Positions 12,763 through 20,844 of a stretch of DNA of 64,000 bases are shown here, in pieces (positions within the stretch are counted from its first letter, which is position 1; each line of letters begins with the position of its first letter). The translations under genes were made by a program, and so were the position numbers. The notes beneath the pieces were generated by a model that was given only the letters and a program-made list of their open reading frames with translations, searched no databases and was not told the DNA's origin. Source of the DNA: Gammaproteobacteria bacterium. GTDB taxonomy: Bacteria > Pseudomonadota > Gammaproteobacteria > Pseudomonadales > Halieaceae. The stretch covers positions 87,422-151,421 of the forward strand of contig JAUICG010000011.1 of assembly GCA_030427485.1 (NCBI GenBank), written 5' to 3'.

Positions 12763-13884
12763 ATGTCCGAAATCGTCATCAGTGGAACTGGCCTCTTCAC
12801 CCCGTCAGAGTCCATCAGCAATGAGGAACTGGTAGAGTCATTCAACGCCTACGTTGAGATGTTCAACGCGGAAAATGCCAGCGAGATCGCGGCGGGGCGA
12901 ATTGCGGCACTGCAACCGTCCTCCGCGGAATTCGTGGAGAAGGCCTCGGGAATCAAATCGCGCTACGTGATGAATAAAGACGGTATAGTAGATCCCACGC
13001 GCCTGACGCCCAATCTGCCCGAAAGACCCAATGAAGCACAGTCGATCCAGTGTGAAATGGGCGTGGCGGCTGCGCGCGAAGCAATGGCACAGGCTGGCAA
13101 GTCCGCGGCGGATATCGATGCGGTGATCGTGGCAGCGTCCAATATGCAGCGCGCCTATCCCGCCATGGCCATCGAGATACAGGACGCACTCGGTATCCAG
13201 GGTTTCGGGTTTGACATGAATGTGGCCTGCTCCTCCGCGACATTCGGCATTCAACAGGCCCGCGACGCCGTCAGCAACGGCAGCGCCCGGTGCGTGCTGA
13301 TGCTCAATCCCGAGATCTGCAGTGGGCATCTCAACTTTCGCGACCGGGATTCCCATTTTATTTTCGGCGATGTCTGCACCGCGGTGATCGTGGAGAGCGC
13401 AAGCACAGCGACCGGAAGCGAGCGGTATGCGATCCTGGACAGCAAGCTGCAGACCATTTACTCCAACAATATCCGCAACAATTTCGGCTTTCTCAACCGC
13501 GGGGATGAATCCGGCGTGGGCAAGCCGGACAAACTCTTCGTGCAGGAAGGGAGGAAAGTCTTCAAGGAAGTCTGCCCCGCGGTGGCAAGCCAGATTTCCA
13601 CCCAACTGGACTCCCTCGGTATCTCGCCTGCGGAGGTGAAGCGCCTGTGGTTGCACCAGGCAAACCTGAGCATGAACCAGTTGATATCGCGACGTGTGCT
13701 GGGTCGCGATGCCACCACTGAAGAGGCACCCACCATACTCGACGAATACGCCAACACAAGCTCCGCCGGGTCCGTTATCGCCTTTCACAAGCATCGCGAG
13801 GACCTGGTGACCGGTGACATCGGCGTATTGTGCTCGTTCGGCGCCGGATACAGTATCGGCAGCCTGGTGCTTAAAAAGTGCTAG
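12763..13884 (+). CDS. 3-oxoacyl-ACP synthase III family protein (PA3286-like, beta-ketodecanoyl synthase type)
   Basis: FabH/thiolase-fold condensing enzyme of 373 residues with a complete Cys156 (NVACSSAT)-His298 ([12 protein letters not shown])-Asn331 (YANTSSAGS) triad. The length and overall sequence resemble Pseudomonas aeruginosa PA3286, reported to condense octanoyl-CoA from beta-oxidation with malonyl-ACP and so shunt degraded fatty acids back to synthesis. That assignment is from memory of the family, not from a search. The 31-residue longer frame upstream lacks family similarity, so the ATG at 12763 ([14 protein letters not shown]) is used. A role as an ordinary FabH cannot be excluded. 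Confidence 0.82.
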   Translation: MSEIVISGTGLFTPSESISNEELVESFNAYVEMFNAENASEIAAGRIAALQPSSAEFVEKASGIKSRYVMNKDGIVDPTRLTPNLPERPNEAQSIQCEMGVAAAREAMAQAGKSAADIDAVIVAASNMQRAYPAMAIEIQDALGIQGFGFDMNVACSSATFGIQQARDAVSNGSARCVLMLNPEICSGHLNFRDRDSHFIFGDVCTAVIVESASTATGSERYAILDSKLQTIYSNNIRNNFGFLNRGDESGVGKPDKLFVQEGRKVFKEVCPAVASQISTQLDSLGISPAEVKRLWLHQANLSMNQLISRRVLGRDATTEEAPTILDEYANTSSAGSVIAFHKHREDLVTGDIGVLCSFGAGYSIGSLVLKKC

Positions 13885-13916
13885 CCTGCACTGCCCGGTG
13901 AGCGCACAGCGCAATC

Positions 13917-14975
13917 TCAGCCAAGCAATTCCCGCAGTGCGATCACCAGCGCCGCGTTATCCTCCTCCGTACCAATGCTGATCCGCAGGTAGTTGTCAAT
14001 TCGCGGCTTGTCGAAATAGCGCACTACGATCCCCTTCTCCCGGAGTTTGGAAAATAGCTGGCGGGCCTCGATGACCGGATGCGTGGCGAACACAAAATTG
14101 GCGCCTGAAGGCAGCACCTCGAACCCCAACTTCGCCAACTCGCTACACAGGCTGTCGCGGGAGTTGATCACTCGCCGGCAGTTCTGCTGGAAGTGATCCT
14201 CGTCCTGGAACGAGGCCAGTGCCGCGCGCTGGGATATCACATCCAGCGGGTAGGAGTTGAAGGAGTTTTTTACGCGCCCGAGCGCTTCGATGAGATCCTC
14301 ATTCCCCATCGCAAAGCCCACGCGCAGACCCGCCAGCGCGCGTGACTTGGACAGCGTCTGCACCACCAGCAAATTGTCGAACTCGTTGATCATCGAGGTC
14401 GCGGAGTCCCCGCCAAAATCGATGTAAGCCTCGTCGATCACGACTACCGATTGTGCGCTCCTCTCGAGCAGGCGGCGGATGGCGGCAGGGCGCATCAGCA
14501 TGCCGGTGGGCGCATTGGGATTGGGTATAATGACCCCGCCGTTGGCTGCGGGGTAGGCGTCCGGGTCGATGCTGAAGTCATTTGCCACAGGCACCCGGAT
14601 GCACTCAATGCCGAACAAATCGGCCCATACCGGATAAAAACTGTAGCTGATATCGGGAAAGTACAGCGGGAGCCGGTGCTTGAGCAGCGCCATGAATACC
14701 AGCGCGAGCACTTCATCGGAGCCGTTCCCAACGAAAACCTGTTCCGGCGGTATGCCATTGCGCGCGGCGATCGCCCGGCGCAATGCGACCGATTCAGGGT
14801 CCGGATAAAGGCGCAGTGCGTCCGCACTGACCGAGTGTATCGCCTGCATCACCAGCGGCGATGGCGGGTAGGGGCATTCGTTGGTATTGAGCTTGACCAG
14901 TTTGCCCGCCTGTGGCTGCTCTCCCGGCACATACGGAGTCAGTGTGCCCACCACGTCACTCCAGTAACGGCTCAT
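13917..14975 (-). CDS. hisC: Histidinol-phosphate aminotransferase
   Basis: PLP-dependent class I/II aminotransferase acting in histidine biosynthesis (possibly also on aromatic amino acids). From MSRYWSDVVGTLTPYVPGEQ (352 residues) it shows LNTNECPYPPSP, the NPNAPTG segment (about 152-158), DEAYIDF (Asp181) and the PLP lysine SK210SRALAGLRVGFA. The ATG follows a GGGGAC SD; a longer in-frame GTG start at 15122 would add an uncharacteristic 49-residue tail and is rejected. It stands alone, convergent with the FabH-like gene, not in a his operon. Confidence 0.92.
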   Translation of the reverse strand: MSRYWSDVVGTLTPYVPGEQPQAGKLVKLNTNECPYPPSPLVMQAIHSVSADALRLYPDPESVALRRAIAARNGIPPEQVFVGNGSDEVLALVFMALLKHRLPLYFPDISYSFYPVWADLFGIECIRVPVANDFSIDPDAYPAANGGVIIPNPNAPTGMLMRPAAIRRLLERSAQSVVVIDEAYIDFGGDSATSMINEFDNLLVVQTLSKSRALAGLRVGFAMGNEDLIEALGRVKNSFNSYPLDVISQRAALASFQDEDHFQQNCRRVINSRDSLCSELAKLGFEVLPSGANFVFATHPVIEARQLFSKLREKGIVVRYFDKPRIDNYLRISIGTEEDNAALVIALRELLG

Positions 14976-15172
14976 GAAGTCCCCTGCCAGTGAACCGGGC
15001 CTGTGCCCGGTGTTGAGAAAGTGGAAAGCCGGGACTACACGACCCCGGGCCCGGTGATGTTGGCGTCCCCCAGGGCGCTCAAACCCCTGATACCGCCGTG
15101 AGAGGGCAGTGTCCCTGACCACTTACACGAGGGGGACTTTGCGCGGTATTCCGCTCCTCTGAAAAGCCGCAC

Positions 15173-15200
15173 ATTGTACCCGAGCATACGGGTGAAGCAA
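15173..15200 (-). promoter_or_regulatory. Predicted hisC promoter
   Basis: On the minus strand TACAAT (15178-15173, 5 of 6) is preceded at 16 bp by TTGCTT (15200-15195, 3 of 6). It implies an untranslated leader of about 190 nt. Moderate support only. Confidence 0.4.
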
Positions 15201-15223
15201 GTATCTCCAGGAGTATCTCCAGG
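15200..15223. repeat. 12-bp tandem direct repeat
   Basis: AGTATCTCCAGG occurs twice in perfect tandem (15200-15211 and 15212-15223) and a third copy begins (AGT) before diverging. It abuts the -35 of the predicted hisC promoter. It is probably a recent slippage duplication and may alter promoter spacing or an activator site. Confidence 0.7.
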
Positions 15224-15299
15224 AGTCGTTGCCGGCTCACCCTGAAACGTGCTGTTGGTCGAGAGCGGTTTCACAATGAGCATCTATCCGGAAGTCGCG

Positions 15300-16565
15300 C
15301 TAGTACTTGAAGCCTGTGTCGAGTTGAATGCGATCATAGTTCGCGTTGTCGCCCAGCTTGAAGCCGGCCTTGTTGTCGAAGAAATAGGTACTGCCCACGT
15401 ACCAGCTGTCGTCGATCGCGTACTTGGCGGACACGGTGCTACCCTTGCCGTCTGTACCGCCACCGGCAAAGTCGGAGTTGGTGACAATACCCAGGGTCGC
15501 GTTGGCATCAAGCTTCTCGTACTCGTAACTCACCTGCCACTCGCCCTTCTTCTTCGCACTGCCAAGCTGGATACCGGCCATATACCCCGTCTCAAGATCG
15601 TCGACATCCTGGTTTTCCACGTAATCCGCATAAATATTCAGCGGCAGGTCGAACACCTTCAGGCCAAGGTCTACCGATGCGGTAACCAGTTCGTAGTCGT
15701 ACTCGTACAGTTCAACGCCATCCACCACGACAAACGAGTTGCCGTAGAATTCGCCATCGTAAATCGCCTCTTCACCGGCGGTCGGAATATCAATATACCC
15801 GGCAGAAAGGGTCAGTTTCGCACCCTCGAACGGTGCGAGTACGGTGCCGAGCTGCGCAGCCCAGACACCGTAATTATCCGAATTGCTCTGGTTGCTGTCA
15901 CTCTCGATAAAATTGAACGAGGTATGGGCAAAGAACATCTCGTTGGCCCAGTTCACGGAGATGCCCTCAGGGCGGAAGTCACCGTCAAACACCAACTGGC
16001 TCTTCTGCACGGTATAGTAGGGGTTGGCGTACTTTCCCGCGGTAATCGCAACGCCCGGCAGTCCGGTCCATGTGGCATAGGCCAGATCTAGATTGATGTC
16101 CTTGGAACTGCTGCCTCCTCCCAGCGTCTGGTTGCTGGAGACGGGATCGTCGCTGCCTGTAGCCAGCCCGACACCGACTTCGGTGGTGTCACTGACCCTG
16201 GCAACCAGCGCCGGGCGTGCCCGTATACGGTACCGTTCACGGTCATCCCTGCCCTCCTCGTCAATATCCTCGTAACGGAAACGGTAGTCGCCTTTCCAGG
16301 ATACGCGATCCGCCCAGGAGGAATCAGAACTCTGCTGTTTGAGGGTATTCACTTCCGCGTTGGTGGCGGCCAGATCTTCAACCTTGATGGTGTTCTTGCT
16401 GGCCTCACGAAGCTGCTGGTTTTCTATCTCCAGTGCTCTAACGCGCTCCCGCATCGCGGAAAACTCCGCCTTGAACTGTTCCCACTCCGCCGCCGGCACC
16501 TGGGCATTCGCCCCGGAGGCACCCAGCACCGCACCCATCACCGCCAGACCTACCAGTTGCTTCAT
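15300..16565 (-). CDS. Putative outer-membrane porin, probably phosphate-regulated
   Basis: A 421-residue protein with a signal peptide (MKQLVGLAVMGAVLGASGANA, cleavage after residue 21 predicted), a short coiled-coil-like periplasmic segment (about residues 27-75, heptad-like EWEQFKAEFSAMRERVRALEIENQQL) and then alternating aromatic beta-strand sequence ending in the C-terminal ...DTGFKY with a terminal aromatic residue. This matches the putative-porin family of marine gammaproteobacteria. Its position next to pstSCAB-phoBRU and the PhoB-like boxes upstream suggest uptake of phosphate or phosphoesters, as PhoE and OprP do, but substrate is inference. No sequence resemblance to OprP is claimed. 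Confidence 0.8.
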   Translation of the reverse strand: MKQLVGLAVMGAVLGASGANAQVPAAEWEQFKAEFSAMRERVRALEIENQQLREASKNTIKVEDLAATNAEVNTLKQQSSDSSWADRVSWKGDYRFRYEDIDEEGRDDRERYRIRARPALVARVSDTTEVGVGLATGSDDPVSSNQTLGGGSSSKDINLDLAYATWTGLPGVAITAGKYANPYYTVQKSQLVFDGDFRPEGISVNWANEMFFAHTSFNFIESDSNQSNSDNYGVWAAQLGTVLAPFEGAKLTLSAGYIDIPTAGEEAIYDGEFYGNSFVVVDGVELYEYDYELVTASVDLGLKVFDLPLNIYADYVENQDVDDLETGYMAGIQLGSAKKKGEWQVSYEYEKLDANATLGIVTNSDFAGGGTDGKGSTVSAKYAIDDSWYVGSTYFFDNKAGFKLGDNANYDRIQLDTGFKY

Positions 16566-16636
16566 ATCAGACTCCCCACGGATTGTTTGTGCTGCACGCC
16601 ACTAACGCATGCGCAACGCGAGGTTAAAGCACTAAT

Positions 16637-16705
16637 GTGACAGTTTTGTTACGCCGAGGGAGTTTCGACCATCTTTATGACAGTCAATTTACATATATAT
16701 GACAA
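16637..16705 (-). promoter_or_regulatory. Cluster of PhoB-box-like repeats upstream of the porin
   Basis: On the minus strand three 11-bp-spaced units run TTGTCATATAT, ATGTAAATTGA, CTGTCATAAAG (16705-16673). A separate CTGTCAC with AT-rich flanks lies at 16643-16637, about 70 bp from the porin ATG. The 7+4 periodicity and the CTGTCAT words match the PhoB consensus, but no good -10 follows at the usual 10-bp distance (TAACCT, 3 of 6), so this is weaker than the pstS and phoB boxes. Confidence 0.5.
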
Positions 16706-16783
16706 AATATGCACGGAGCGTCGATTCGGGGGAACGGAACGTAACGGCCCGGAACACTACTGCGGACCGGATATGCAATGGGC

Positions 16784-16909
16784 TCAGGCGAAGAGTCCGA
16801 CCAGGAGCCAGCCCGCGCCGATAATCACCAGTACTTCCAGCGCAACCAACGGCAGCGTCACATACGGCGAACGTCCACGCAATTCTTTCTGGGCGGCTTG
16901 TAGATTCAT
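16784..16909 (-). CDS. Small single-pass membrane protein (41 aa)
   Basis: A short gene encoding 41 residues. The translation starts MNLQAAQKELRGRSPYVT, with a charged N-terminus, and continues with a single hydrophobic helix (about residues 18-40) to a TGA. A good SD (AGAGAGG) lies 6-8 bases before the ATG, which is the main evidence that it is translated. It is divergent from the ribbon-helix-helix gene at 17018, with palindromes in between. I do not recognise the family. It could be a membrane-peptide toxin, a small transporter regulator or an orphan. Confidence 0.55.
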   Translation of the reverse strand: MNLQAAQKELRGRSPYVTLPLVALEVLVIIGAGWLLVGLFA

Positions 16910-16925
16910 GAGAACCTCTCTAACA

Positions 16926-16976
16926 TGTATATACACAAAATACACAATTCACAGCTGAATAACAATGTGTACACAT
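16926..16976. promoter_or_regulatory. Paired palindromes, candidate RHH operators
   Basis: TGTATATACA (16926-16935) and ATGTGTACACAT (16965-16976) are both perfect palindromes whose centres are 40 bp apart, close to four helical turns. They lie between the divergent 41-aa membrane peptide gene and the ribbon-helix-helix gene; the first overlaps the likely -10 region of the peptide gene. Both share the core TGTA/TACA. Autoregulation by the RHH protein is inferred. Confidence 0.5.
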
Positions 16977-17017
16977 GTGATAAACTCACACTTTTCCAGC
17001 GAGCCCAGTCATTTCAC

Positions 17018-17182
17018 ATGTCCAAAACCAAACTACTGAACATCCGAATCGAACCGGAATTGAAAAAGAAGGCGAAAAAGCTGGCGGAAGCGGACGGCCG
17101 CTCCCTGTCAAACTGGGTGACTAAACTGATTGCGAGCAAGGTGGAAAGCGCGGAAGACAATACCGCGGAAAAAAAGAATTGA
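17018..17182 (+). CDS. Ribbon-helix-helix (Arc/MetJ-type) small DNA-binding protein
   Basis: A 54-residue protein: MSKTKLLNIRIEPELKKKA then KKLAEADGRSLSNWVTKLI. The pattern of a short beta strand (LLNIRIEP), a lysine-rich first helix and a second helix after GRSLSNW is typical of RHH regulators and many antitoxins. The frame is open for 31 codons upstream, but the ATG at 17018 begins the recognisable fold. The C-terminal tail (ESAEDNTAEKKN) is charged. It ends 30 bp from the pstB stop (convergent) and is divergent from the small membrane peptide gene. Partner and target are unknown. Confidence 0.8.
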   Translation: MSKTKLLNIRIEPELKKKAKKLAEADGRSLSNWVTKLIASKVESAEDNTAEKKN

Positions 17183-17212
17183 TGGGCACCCGGTCCGAAG
17201 CGCGAACGACCG

Positions 17213-18109
17213 TTAGCCAAACCGGCCGGTAATGTAATTCTCCGTCAGCTGGTGCCTGGGCATCGTGAAGATTTCCTTGGTGTCTCCCACCTCGATCAGC
17301 TTGCCGAGGTGAAAATACGCGGTACGCTGTGAGACCCTGGCGGCCTGCTGCATGGAATGGGTCACGATGGCGATGGTGTAGTTTTCCTTCAGTTCGTCTA
17401 TCAGTTCCTCTATGCGCGCTGTGGCGATCGGATCGAGTGCCGAGCAGGGTTCGTCCATCAGGATTACCTCGGGACTCACAGCAATTGCCCGCGCAATGCA
17501 TAAGCGCTGCTGCTGCCCGCCGGACAAACCGGTACCGGGCTTGTCCAGTTGATCCTTCACTTCCTCGAACAGGCCGGCACGACGCAGGCTGCTCTCCACA
17601 ATCTCGTCCATTTCAGCCGTGGAATGAGCCAGGCCGTGTATACGCGGGCCGTAAGCGACATTTTCGTAGATAGACTTCGGGAACGGATTGGGCTTCTGGA
17701 AAACCATCCCGACGCGCGCGCGCAGCATTACGGTATCCTGGTCGCTCTCGTAGATATCCTCACCGTCCAGGGTGATTTCGCCGCGCACCTCACATATCGG
17801 GATGATGTCGTTCATACGATTCAGCGTGCGCAGGAAAGTGGACTTGCCGCAACCGGAGGGGCCAATCATCGCGAGCACTTCGTTGCGGCCGATGTCCAGC
17901 GAAACATCCAGAATCGCCTGCTTTTCACCGTAGAACACGTTCACGTTGCGCGCCGACATCTTGGAGTTTTTGACAAACGGCTTGCCAATCGTTTCGTACG
18001 CCTTCATGTCGGCATGGCTTTGCATATCGAACGCCGAAGACTTATCCATTTGCGCTTTTCCTTCAAGCGATGCGGTATTTTTTTCAGTCACAGTGGCTAT
18101 CACACTCAT
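17213..18109 (-). CDS. pstB: Phosphate ABC transporter ATP-binding protein
   Basis: ATPase of the high-affinity Pst phosphate importer. Walker [11 protein letters not shown]-loop [19 protein letters not shown], signature [14 protein letters not shown], Walker [14 protein letters not shown] and the switch His in [12 protein letters not shown] are all present, with the family C-terminus [11 protein letters not shown]. At 298 residues it is about 40 longer at the N-terminus than E. coli PstB. An internal ATG at 18049 (MDKSSAFDM) has the better SD (AAGGA) and may be the true start. Last gene of pstSCAB. Confidence 0.96.
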   Translation of the reverse strand: MSVIATVTEKNTASLEGKAQMDKSSAFDMQSHADMKAYETIGKPFVKNSKMSARNVNVFYGEKQAILDVSLDIGRNEVLAMIGPSGCGKSTFLRTLNRMNDIIPICEVRGEITLDGEDIYESDQDTVMLRARVGMVFQKPNPFPKSIYENVAYGPRIHGLAHSTAEMDEIVESSLRRAGLFEEVKDQLDKPGTGLSGGQQQRLCIARAIAVSPEVILMDEPCSALDPIATARIEELIDELKENYTIAIVTHSMQQAARVSQRTAYFHLGKLIEVGDTKEIFTMPRHQLTENYITGRFG

Positions 18110-18144
18110 TCTGCAGGGCCCTCAGCCGGCCAATGTCTCTCACC

Positions 18145-19434
18145 TTACTTCAACTCGAACCGCTTGCGAAGGTACACCGCCAGGCCATTCATCAGAATAA
18201 GAAACGCCATAAGCACCATGATCGCGGCGGATGTTTTCTCTGTGAATCCGCGTTCCGGGCTATCGGCCCAGAGATAGATCTGCACCGGCAGCACCGTGGA
18301 GGGGTCAGTCACCCCGGCCGGCACGTCCATAATAAAGGCCACCATGCCGATCATCAGCAAAGGCGCCGTCTCGCCAAGCGCTTGCGCCATGCCGATAATC
18401 GACCCGGTCAACACACCCGGCATCGCGACCGGCAGCACGTGGTGAAACACCGTCTGCAGCTTGGAAGCCCCCACACCCAGCGCCGCCTCATGGATAGAGG
18501 GCGATACAGCCTGAATCGCGGCCCGTGAAGTGATGATTATCGTCGGCAGCGTCATCAGCGACAGCACGATGCCCCCCACCAGCGGAGCGGACCTGGGAAG
18601 CTCAAAGAAATTGATAAAGACAGCGAGCCCGAGTAATCCGAATACGATAGAGGGCACTGCCGCCAGGTTGTTGATATTGATTTCAATCAGGTCGGTCAGG
18701 CGATTGCGGGGCGCGAACTCTTCGAGGTAGATGGCTGCCATCACGCCGATCGGAAACGCGAGGCAGAATGTCACCAGCAAGGTGTAGAAGGAGCCATACA
18801 GTGCCGCCTTGATCCCCGCCAGTTCTGGTTCACGGGAATCGCCTGAAAGGAAGAACGTCGTATTGAAACGCGACTCCGTCCTGCCCGCCTGTGCAAGCGT
18901 ATCCAGCCAGGCTATCTGCATGTCTTTTACCCGTCGGTCCGACTCGGGAGTGGCGGGATCGACCTGCCCCTTGAGATAGCTCCCCGCCTCGGAGTGCGCG
19001 AGCAACCACACTTCAGCCCTGGTACCGATCAGCGCGGGATTCTCGAGCACCATATCGCGAAGGGTATACTCCGCGCGGATGCTGATCAGCCTGTACAGCG
19101 CCTTTTTCTCGGACCGACCCTTCGCATCCGGAAACATTTCCCGCAAGCTACTTTTGACCACAGCGGAATAATCCGCAGCAGCAAGCTCCCCGGTACTGGG
19201 AGTCTGGCCGACACCCATCTCCTGGGCGTTAAAATCGATGTCGAGCTTGATGAAGTGCTGGGTGAAAGCCGGCGTACCCTTGACCACGATATCCGCGAGC
19301 AGTATGAACAGGAACACAAAACCTGTCAGGACCGCAATGCGGCCATACCACTGAAAGCGCCGCTCGCGCGCATAGCGCTTTTTCAGCGAAGCCTGGATGG
19401 CAATGGTCGTACTCGAACGACTGGATTCATTCAT
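18145..19434 (-). CDS. pstA: Phosphate ABC transporter permease PstA (extended)
   Basis: Inner-membrane permease of the Pst system. The C-terminal ~220 residues hold the permease core (YLEEFAPRNRLTDLIEININNLAAVPSIVFG with the EAA-loop segment SIHEAALGVGASKLQTV). Unlike the ~296-residue E. coli protein, about 150 residues of hydrophilic sequence lie between the first transmembrane segment (near residues 35-55) and the second, predicted periplasmic. The ATG at 19434 (MNESSRSSTT) overlaps the pstC stop by eight bases; an in-frame GTG at 19443 would add three residues. Confidence 0.94.
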   Translation of the reverse strand: MNESSRSSTTIAIQASLKKRYARERRFQWYGRIAVLTGFVFLFILLADIVVKGTPAFTQHFIKLDIDFNAQEMGVGQTPSTGELAAADYSAVVKSSLREMFPDAKGRSEKKALYRLISIRAEYTLRDMVLENPALIGTRAEVWLLAHSEAGSYLKGQVDPATPESDRRVKDMQIAWLDTLAQAGRTESRFNTTFFLSGDSREPELAGIKAALYGSFYTLLVTFCLAFPIGVMAAIYLEEFAPRNRLTDLIEININNLAAVPSIVFGLLGLAVFINFFELPRSAPLVGGIVLSLMTLPTIIITSRAAIQAVSPSIHEAALGVGASKLQTVFHHVLPVAMPGVLTGSIIGMAQALGETAPLLMIGMVAFIMDVPAGVTDPSTVLPVQIYLWADSPERGFTEKTSAAIMVLMAFLILMNGLAVYLRKRFELK

Positions 19435-20818
19435 ACTGTTCACGGTACTTTCTCACCACATGGAGTGCGATGAAGTTGAGTAGCAAGGTGACGAAAAACA
19501 GGACCAGTCCCAGTGCGAAGGCGGCCAGCGTTTTCGGATTGTCGAACTCCTGATCACCGACCAACAGGGTAACAATTTGTACTGTGATAGTCGTTACCGC
19601 CTCCAGCGGATTGATCGTGAGTTTTGCGGACAGGCCCGCAGCCATCACCACGATCATGGTCTCGCCAATGGCGCGCGAGGCAGCCAGCAATACACCACCC
19701 ACGATACCCGGCAGAGCCGCGGGCAATACCACCTTGCGAATGGTCTCGTTCATTGTCGCACCCATGCCCAGCGAGGCCTCGCGCAAACTGACCGGGACCG
19801 CGTTGATGATATCGTCCGAAAGGGACATGACGAACGGAATGATCATGATACCCATCACCAGGCCCGCCGCCAGGGCGCTTTCAGAGGCCACATTGAGGCC
19901 AAGCGATTCGCCCAGATCCCGAATGAACGGCGCCACCGTGAGCGCAGCGAAAAAGCCGTAGACAACGGTCGGCACGCCGGCCAGGATTTCCAACACTGGC
20001 TTGGTGATTGCGCGAAAATTTCGCGACGCATACTCTGACAGGTAGATCGCGGACATCAGTCCGATGGGCACCGCTATCAGCAGGGCTACCAGCGAAATGA
20101 GAAGCGTACCGAGCAGAAGCGGGACAAACCCGAACGAGCCAGACGCCGCCACCTGATTGGCCCGGATCGCCATTTGCGGGCTCCACTGCAGGCCAAACAG
20201 AAAATCCTGCAGCGGAATAATCTGGAAAAACCGGATCGCCTCAAACATCACCGACAGCACGATCCCGAGAGTCGTCAGCACCGCGATGAAGGAACAGCCA
20301 AACAGCAACCACTCGAAGATCTTCTCGACGTGGTTTCGCGCGCGGAATAACGGTGTTACCCGCCGTAAAGCCAGCAAGGTTCCAATAACAGCCACCAACA
20401 CGACTATAACGGCCTTCAACTGGCTGAATGAGGCAGCCACCCGACTGTAGTATTCGGCCGCTTCGATCTGGGACCGGTCCAACTGTGCGGAGTCGATAGC
20501 CCCGCTGGCGAAGCCCCTTATCTGGTTGTAGTACAGCCCCAGTTCGTCAGCGGGCATTTCCTGAACATTTTGCGGCAATTGCGCAATAACCAGACGGTGC
20601 AGGATACTGGATTCGAAAGCCATCCATAACAACAGGACCAGGATGGCCGGAAGCGCCGCCCACACTGCCGCCATGTAGCCATAATGATTGGGCAGCGAGT
20701 GCAGCGAGGCCAACCCGCCCTCCTGTCGCATCGCCAGAATCCGCGATCGCCTGCGCCCCGTATAAAAGCTGACCGCGCAAAGGGCCAGCAATACGAGGAA
20801 AACGGTTGTTGTCTGCAT
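19427..20818 (-). CDS. pstC: Phosphate ABC transporter permease PstC (extended)
   Basis: Partner permease of PstA. The C-terminal core has LSEYASRNFRAITKPVLEILAGVPTVVYGFFA and the EAA-like VPVSLREASLGMGATMNETI. At 463 residues it is ~145 longer than E. coli PstC. The extra N-terminal part carries additional hydrophobic helices (about residues 3-20 and 50-70) and a hydrophilic loop before the conserved core. Extended PstC and PstA occur together here, so the change is probably matched. It lies 26 bp after pstS. Confidence 0.94.
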   Translation of the reverse strand: MQTTTVFLVLLALCAVSFYTGRRRSRILAMRQEGGLASLHSLPNHYGYMAAVWAALPAILVLLLWMAFESSILHRLVIAQLPQNVQEMPADELGLYYNQIRGFASGAIDSAQLDRSQIEAAEYYSRVAASFSQLKAVIVVLVAVIGTLLALRRVTPLFRARNHVEKIFEWLLFGCSFIAVLTTLGIVLSVMFEAIRFFQIIPLQDFLFGLQWSPQMAIRANQVAASGSFGFVPLLLGTLLISLVALLIAVPIGLMSAIYLSEYASRNFRAITKPVLEILAGVPTVVYGFFAALTVAPFIRDLGESLGLNVASESALAAGLVMGIMIIPFVMSLSDDIINAVPVSLREASLGMGATMNETIRKVVLPAALPGIVGGVLLAASRAIGETMIVVMAAGLSAKLTINPLEAVTTITVQIVTLLVGDQEFDNPKTLAAFALGLVLFFVTLLLNFIALHVVRKYREQYE

Positions 20819-20844
20819 GGCTGGTTAGCGCCCTTTACAGGCTG

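Larger units (their letters stand above)
14976..15299. other. hisC leader and porin-downstream region
   Basis: This 324-bp gap has no supported gene. It carries a predicted hisC promoter at 15173-15200, then a long leader with a perfect hairpin ACCGGGC-ctgt-GCCCGGT (14994-15011) just before the hisC SD, and the 10-bp palindrome CCGGGCCCGG (15045-15054). A 12-bp tandem duplication lies immediately upstream of the -35. I saw no His-rich leader peptide, so classical attenuation is not supported. Confidence 0.5.

Noticed and set aside
12838..13914. Minus-strand frame opposite the FabH-like gene
   Set aside because: Shadow frame rich in His/Gly, no family signature; the forward gene has a full catalytic triad.
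13917..15122. Longer HisC with 49-residue N-terminal extension (GTG at 15122)
   Set aside because: No SD support, extension has no family sequence, and it crosses the structured leader. The ATG at 14975 has an SD and the typical N-terminus.
15200..15223. Start of a CRISPR array or microsatellite
   Set aside because: Only two perfect copies of 12 bp in direct tandem, with no spacers.
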